From Comamonadaceae bacterium (GTDB lineage: Bacteria > Pseudomonadota > Gammaproteobacteria > Burkholderiales > Burkholderiaceae_C), in the NCBI GenBank assembly GCA_947478725.1, contig CANJWZ010000006.1, positions 56,916 to 120,915 on the forward strand: a stretch of DNA of 64,000 nt. The letters run 5' to 3'. Positions 60,930-64,000 of the stretch are shown one piece after another. The notes under the pieces were generated by a model. That model did no database searches. It was not told the origin of the DNA and worked only from the letters and a program-made list of their open reading frames with translations. Positions within the stretch are counted from its first letter, which is position 1. Every line of letters begins with the position of its first letter. The translations under genes were made by a program, and so were the position numbers.

Positions 60930-61369
60930 CTCAGTACCAGCACCGGGACTTGTGAATGCGTCAGCACATGCAGGGTCTCGCTTCCCATCAGCAGGCGCTT
61001 CATGCCGCGCCTGCCATGTGAGGCCATCACGATCAAGTCGCACTTGTACTTTTTGGCGGCGTAGATGATGGCTTCAGCGGTGAAGTCAGACGAGGTGGTC
61101 ACGGCTTTGGCCTTGATGCCTTCTGCCTCGGCTGCCTCTTTGACCTTGTTAACGATTGCCATGGCGGCTTCGGCCCACTGCTTTTCAACGCCTGCGACGT
61201 TGTTGAGCGACAAGGCCACTCCCCCTTCAAAGTAGCTGACAGGGTAGCGCGGCACGACCTTGAGGGCAACAACGCTTGCGCCAGTCAGTGCAGCAAGCTC
61301 CAGCCCGCTGGTGACGGCCTTTTTTGACAGCGCCGAGCCGTCGGTGGCGATCAGTATTTTCTGGTACAT
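60926..61369 (-). CDS. Universal stress protein (UspA fold), operon leader
   Basis: A 147-residue UspA-fold protein with KILIATDGSALSKKAV and the ATP-binding motif VMASHGRRGMKRLLMGSETLHVL near residue 115. It is the first gene of usp-adhP-usp and overlaps the adhP start (ATGA). An FNR box lies 55 bases upstream, with a TAATCT -10 candidate 22 bases after it, the class II spacing. Confidence 0.92.
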   Translation of the reverse strand: MYQKILIATDGSALSKKAVTSGLELAALTGASVVALKVVPRYPVSYFEGGVALSLNNVAGVEKQWAEAAMAIVNKVKEAAEAEGIKAKAVTTSSDFTAEAIIYAAKKYKCDLIVMASHGRRGMKRLLMGSETLHVLTHSQVPVLVLR

Positions 61370-61424
61370 GGTGGGTCTCCTGAAGTTGGTATCTTCAGAT
61401 TAAGAGAAATCAATGCTGCGGGAT

Positions 61425-61438
61425 TTGATCCACATCAA
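61425..61438. promoter_or_regulatory. Shared FNR/ANR box between usp operon and ccoI
   Basis: TTGAT-CCAC-ATCAA, a perfect FNR consensus. Leftward, 22 bases separate it from TAATCT before the usp gene; rightward, 22 bases separate it from TAGCCT (61461-61466) before ccoI. This is class II spacing on both sides. Confidence 0.85.
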
Positions 61439-61472
61439 GACTTGTTCGCATAGCGGGCGCTAGCCTTGAGCC

Positions 61473-63791
61473 ATGCAGATTTCCAGCACAACGACCTATC
61501 CTGGCCTTGGGCATCCCGCCGGCCATCAAGAGCCAGATGCCGCCCGTTTTGCTTTGTATGACGAGCCGCAGGCTTGGGCTGACTTCAGCCTGAGCGTGGA
61601 CAAACTCCCGCAGGCGCAGGTTTTTCAGTCGTTTGTCGCAGTCAGGGGAATGCGCTGTGCGGCCTGCGCTTTGGTGCTTGAAGACGCGATCCGGCAGGTC
61701 AGCGGTGTCATGGACGTGCAGGTGAGCGCCGCCAGCGCACGTGCCAGCATCACCTGGTCAGCAGCACAGACCAGACCGTCCCGTTGGTTGGGCGCGGGCC
61801 TTGCTCAGGGCTACCAGTTGTTGCCAGCGGATGACGCCGTGTCCATTGAAAGCGACCTCCAGCAGTCGCGCCTTGTGCTGTGGCGCTGGCTGGTGGCTCT
61901 GTTTTGCATGATGCAGGTCATGATGTATGCGGCCCCAAGCTACTTCACACAGCCGGGCGATGTGTCGCCTGACATTGAAAAGCTGTTGCGCTGGGCCTCG
62001 TGGGTGCTCAGCCTGCCGGTGGTGCTGTTTTCATGTAAACCGTTTTTCAGCAACGCCTGGCGGGACCTGCGGCGGCGCAGCATCAGCATGGACTTGCCTG
62101 TAGCCATTGGCATAGCGGTGACTTTTGCAGTCAGCACCGCAGCCACCTTTGAGCCTCAGGGTTGGTGGGGGCGCGAGGTGTATTTTGATTCGCTGACGAT
62201 GTTTGTGTCTTTTCTGCTGACCGGGCGCTGGCTGGAGCAGCGACTGAACAGCCGTACCGTTGGCGCCTTGGGTGCACTGATGCATCGGCTGCCCCGCAGC
62301 ATTCAACGTCAACGGCCAGACGGCGGCTTTGAAAACGTCGCAGTACGCCACTTGCGGGTTGGCGATGTGGTTCTCGTCTTGACCGGCGAAGCATTTCCAG
62401 CGGACGGCACGTCTTTAGCCGGGGACCTGCTGGCAGACGAAGCGCTGCTGACCGGGGAGTCCCGGCCTGTGTTGCATCATGCCGGTGGTTCTGTGATCGC
62501 TGGCAGCTACAACCTGGGCCAAGCGGCGCTGGTACGTGTTGACAAGCTGGGCCTGGACACCCGTTACGCGCAAATTGTGGCGCTGATGGCGCAGGCCGCG
62601 CTTGACAAACCGCAGCTTGCCGTACTGGCTGACAAGGTCGCCAAACCTTTCTTGTTGTTGGTGTTGCTTGCTGCCGCGGGCGCAGCAGCATTGTGGTGGC
62701 GCACCGACCCGGCCATGGCACTGATGGTGGCGGTTGCTGTGCTGGTGGTGACGTGCCCTTGTGCACTGTCTCTGGCCACGCCCACTGCATTGCTGACCAC
62801 TGCTGGGCTGCTGGCACGTCACGGTGTGCTGGTGCGGCATTTGCAGGCGATTGAATCACTCAGTCAGATTGACACGGTTATTTTTGACAAGACCGGTACG
62901 CTTACCGGTACCGCCATGCGACTGGAAGCGGTGCAAACGCGGACAGGCGTCGCAAGCAACACGGCGCTGCAATGGGCAGCCAGCCTGGCCAGCCAGTCAT
63001 TGCACCCAGTGTCGCGCGCGCTGGTATTCGCTGCAGGGGGACTGCCTGCGCTGGCCTCGTTGAATGTCAAAGAATCAGCGGGCCGGGGCCTTGAGGCATC
63101 GTTTGACGCCAGCAGCCCAAGCGCTGAGGGTTTGTCTGGGACGTTGCGTTTAGGCTCAAGCAATTTTTGTGGTCTTGATGCGGCCTGCAACCAGGTCGGC
63201 CGTGTCCATCTGGCAGACAGCCAAGGCTGGCTGGCCACCTTTGACCTTGCCGAAAGCCTGAGACCCGATGCTCTTGATGCGGTGACGGCCCTGCAAGCGC
63301 GTGGCTTGGCCGTGCATTTGTTGTCAGGTGACACTCTGGCAGCGGCTGCCCGGGTAGCCGGACAGTTGGGTATTCAACAGGTGCATGGTGATTGCTTGCC
63401 GCAAACCAAACTGGCCCTCATGCAGGCGCTGCAAGCCCAGGGGCACAAAGTGCTGATGGTTGGCGATGGCCTGAATGACGGGCCCACACTGGCGGCGGCT
63501 GATGTGTCAGTGGCTATAGGGGCAGCGGTGCCACTGGCTCAGGGGCAAAGCGACTTGGTGCTGCCGGGCGCACAGCTGTCAATGCTGCCCGTCATGCTGG
63601 GCCAGTCCAAGCGCACGCTGCAGGTTGTCAAGCAAAACCTGGCATGGTCCGCCATCTACAACGCCACCTGTGTGCCGCTGGCTATCAGCGGGTTTTTGCC
63701 AGCATGGCTTGCCGGCTTGGGAATGGCACTGAGTTCTTTGCTGGTGGTGGCCAATGCGGCAAGGCTGTCAAGGTTTAAAACGGGCAGCTGA
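61473..63791 (+). CDS. ccoI: Heavy-metal P-type ATPase (CcoI/FixI-like copper exporter)
   Basis: Copper-transporting P1B ATPase needed for cbb3 oxidase assembly, 772 residues. N-terminal metal-binding domain with GMRCAACAL near residue 64, eight membrane helices, TGES near residue 325, the transmembrane metal site TCPCALSLATP near 430, phosphorylation motif DKTGTLTG near 475, HP motif in SLHPVSRAL and GDGLNDGPTL near 665. The ATG is only about seven bases after a TAGCCT -10 and has no ribosome site, so the mRNA may be leaderless. Next comes ccoS, overlapping by one base (TGATG). Confidence 0.92.
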   Translation: MQISSTTTYPGLGHPAGHQEPDAARFALYDEPQAWADFSLSVDKLPQAQVFQSFVAVRGMRCAACALVLEDAIRQVSGVMDVQVSAASARASITWSAAQTRPSRWLGAGLAQGYQLLPADDAVSIESDLQQSRLVLWRWLVALFCMMQVMMYAAPSYFTQPGDVSPDIEKLLRWASWVLSLPVVLFSCKPFFSNAWRDLRRRSISMDLPVAIGIAVTFAVSTAATFEPQGWWGREVYFDSLTMFVSFLLTGRWLEQRLNSRTVGALGALMHRLPRSIQRQRPDGGFENVAVRHLRVGDVVLVLTGEAFPADGTSLAGDLLADEALLTGESRPVLHHAGGSVIAGSYNLGQAALVRVDKLGLDTRYAQIVALMAQAALDKPQLAVLADKVAKPFLLLVLLAAAGAAALWWRTDPAMALMVAVAVLVVTCPCALSLATPTALLTTAGLLARHGVLVRHLQAIESLSQIDTVIFDKTGTLTGTAMRLEAVQTRTGVASNTALQWAASLASQSLHPVSRALVFAAGGLPALASLNVKESAGRGLEASFDASSPSAEGLSGTLRLGSSNFCGLDAACNQVGRVHLADSQGWLATFDLAESLRPDALDAVTALQARGLAVHLLSGDTLAAAARVAGQLGIQQVHGDCLPQTKLALMQALQAQGHKVLMVGDGLNDGPTLAAADVSVAIGAAVPLAQGQSDLVLPGAQLSMLPVMLGQSKRTLQVVKQNLAWSAIYNATCVPLAISGFLPAWLAGLGMALSSLLVVANAARLSRFKTGS

Positions 63792-63967
63792 TGGACATTT
63801 TGTTTTTACTGGTTCCTCTTTCTGTACTGCTTGCACTTAGCGTGATGGGCGTGCTGGCCTGGTCGGTCTGGTCGGGCCAGTTTGAGGATGTTGAAAGCGA
63901 AGGGCAGCGTATCTTTCTGGAGTCTGACACGGACAGTCCGGGTGCCTTAGAAAAAAGAGAAATCTGA
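63791..63967 (+). CDS. ccoS: cbb3 oxidase assembly protein CcoS
   Basis: A 58-residue membrane protein needed for cofactor insertion into cbb3 oxidase. One N-terminal helix (ILFLLVPLSVLLALSVMGVLAW) and the conserved WSVWSGQFEDVESEGQRI segment identify it. It overlaps ccoI by one base (TGATG). Too short for a long ORF search but clear by motif and position. The cbb3 structural genes presumably follow beyond the window. Confidence 0.9.
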   Translation: MDILFLLVPLSVLLALSVMGVLAWSVWSGQFEDVESEGQRIFLESDTDSPGALEKREI

Positions 63968-64000
63968 TCTTTTTTGCTTCAGCCAAGCGCCTTGAGTTGA

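Overview
The window reads as a contiguous piece of a betaproteobacterial chromosome, most likely from the Comamonadaceae (Polaromonas/Rhodoferax-like). Grounds: the protein families and gene neighbourhoods (dapA-bamC, parE next to parC, malonate operon with a Bug-type receptor, liv-type ABC clusters with acyl-CoA genes, ccoI-ccoS), Bug and Tat-type signal peptides, and two kinds of short dispersed repeat that I associate with that family. No rRNA, tRNA, CRISPR array, prophage or transposase gene was seen.

Layout. 1-6.2 kb: small Ala/Pro lipoprotein, then a leftward dapA-bamC-MBL hydrolase operon, a methyltransferase/SDR pair and an MFS transporter with a coupled 43-residue membrane peptide. 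6.3-11.8 kb: parE, a lytic transglycosylase and parC. 11.9-23.47 kb: an island-like accessory segment with a nine-gene leftward operon (carbohydrate-type ABC importer, three-subunit molybdenum hydroxylase, beta-hydroxyacid-type dehydrogenase, CoxG-like protein), a NIPSNAP gene and a divergent TetR regulator. The island is bracketed by two copies of the parC 3' end plus a 55-bp repeat. 23.5-38.0 kb: two versions of the same predicted peptide-ligase module (circularly permuted ATP-grasp, alpha-E, transglutaminase), one fused and leftward, one split and rightward, with comEC between them. 38.1-45.0 kb: malonate catabolism (GntR regulator, malonyl-CoA decarboxylase, periplasmic alpha/beta hydrolase, Bug receptor, malonyl-CoA synthetase). 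45.3-56.4 kb: TetR regulator, branched-chain-type ABC importer and an acyl-CoA pathway (unknown CrtC/AttH-like protein, acyl-CoA ligase, APH-like kinase, AidB-like acyl-CoA dehydrogenase). 56.5-59.3 kb: sulfide/persulfide cluster (ArsR/BigR, two YeeE/YedE half-transporters, persulfide dioxygenase) with a nonsense-interrupted DUF599 gene. 59.6-64 kb: oxygen-limitation cluster with an FNR box between a usp-adhP-usp operon (adhP has lost its C-terminus) and ccoI-ccoS.

How the parts work together. The accessory catabolic blocks share a plan of regulator, importer, activation and oxidation. In the island, identical TCGTCA-N2-TGACGA palindromes lie in the importer promoter, overlapping its -35 box, and in the NIPSNAP/TetR intergenic region, so the TetR protein probably controls the whole unit. 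Its substrate cannot be read from sequence, and the hydroxylase active-site loop matches neither CO dehydrogenase nor the usual AYRGAGR type.

The most unusual signals are (i) the displaced parC 3' end at the far edge of the island, (ii) two copies of a roughly 74-bp repeat inserted in the same reading frame in two unrelated proteins (ComEC and the DUF2126 protein), (iii) fused and split amidoligase modules side by side with a decayed alpha-E copy, and (iv) several small lesions (DUF599, adhP, alpha-E fragment) that suggest ongoing loss of function.
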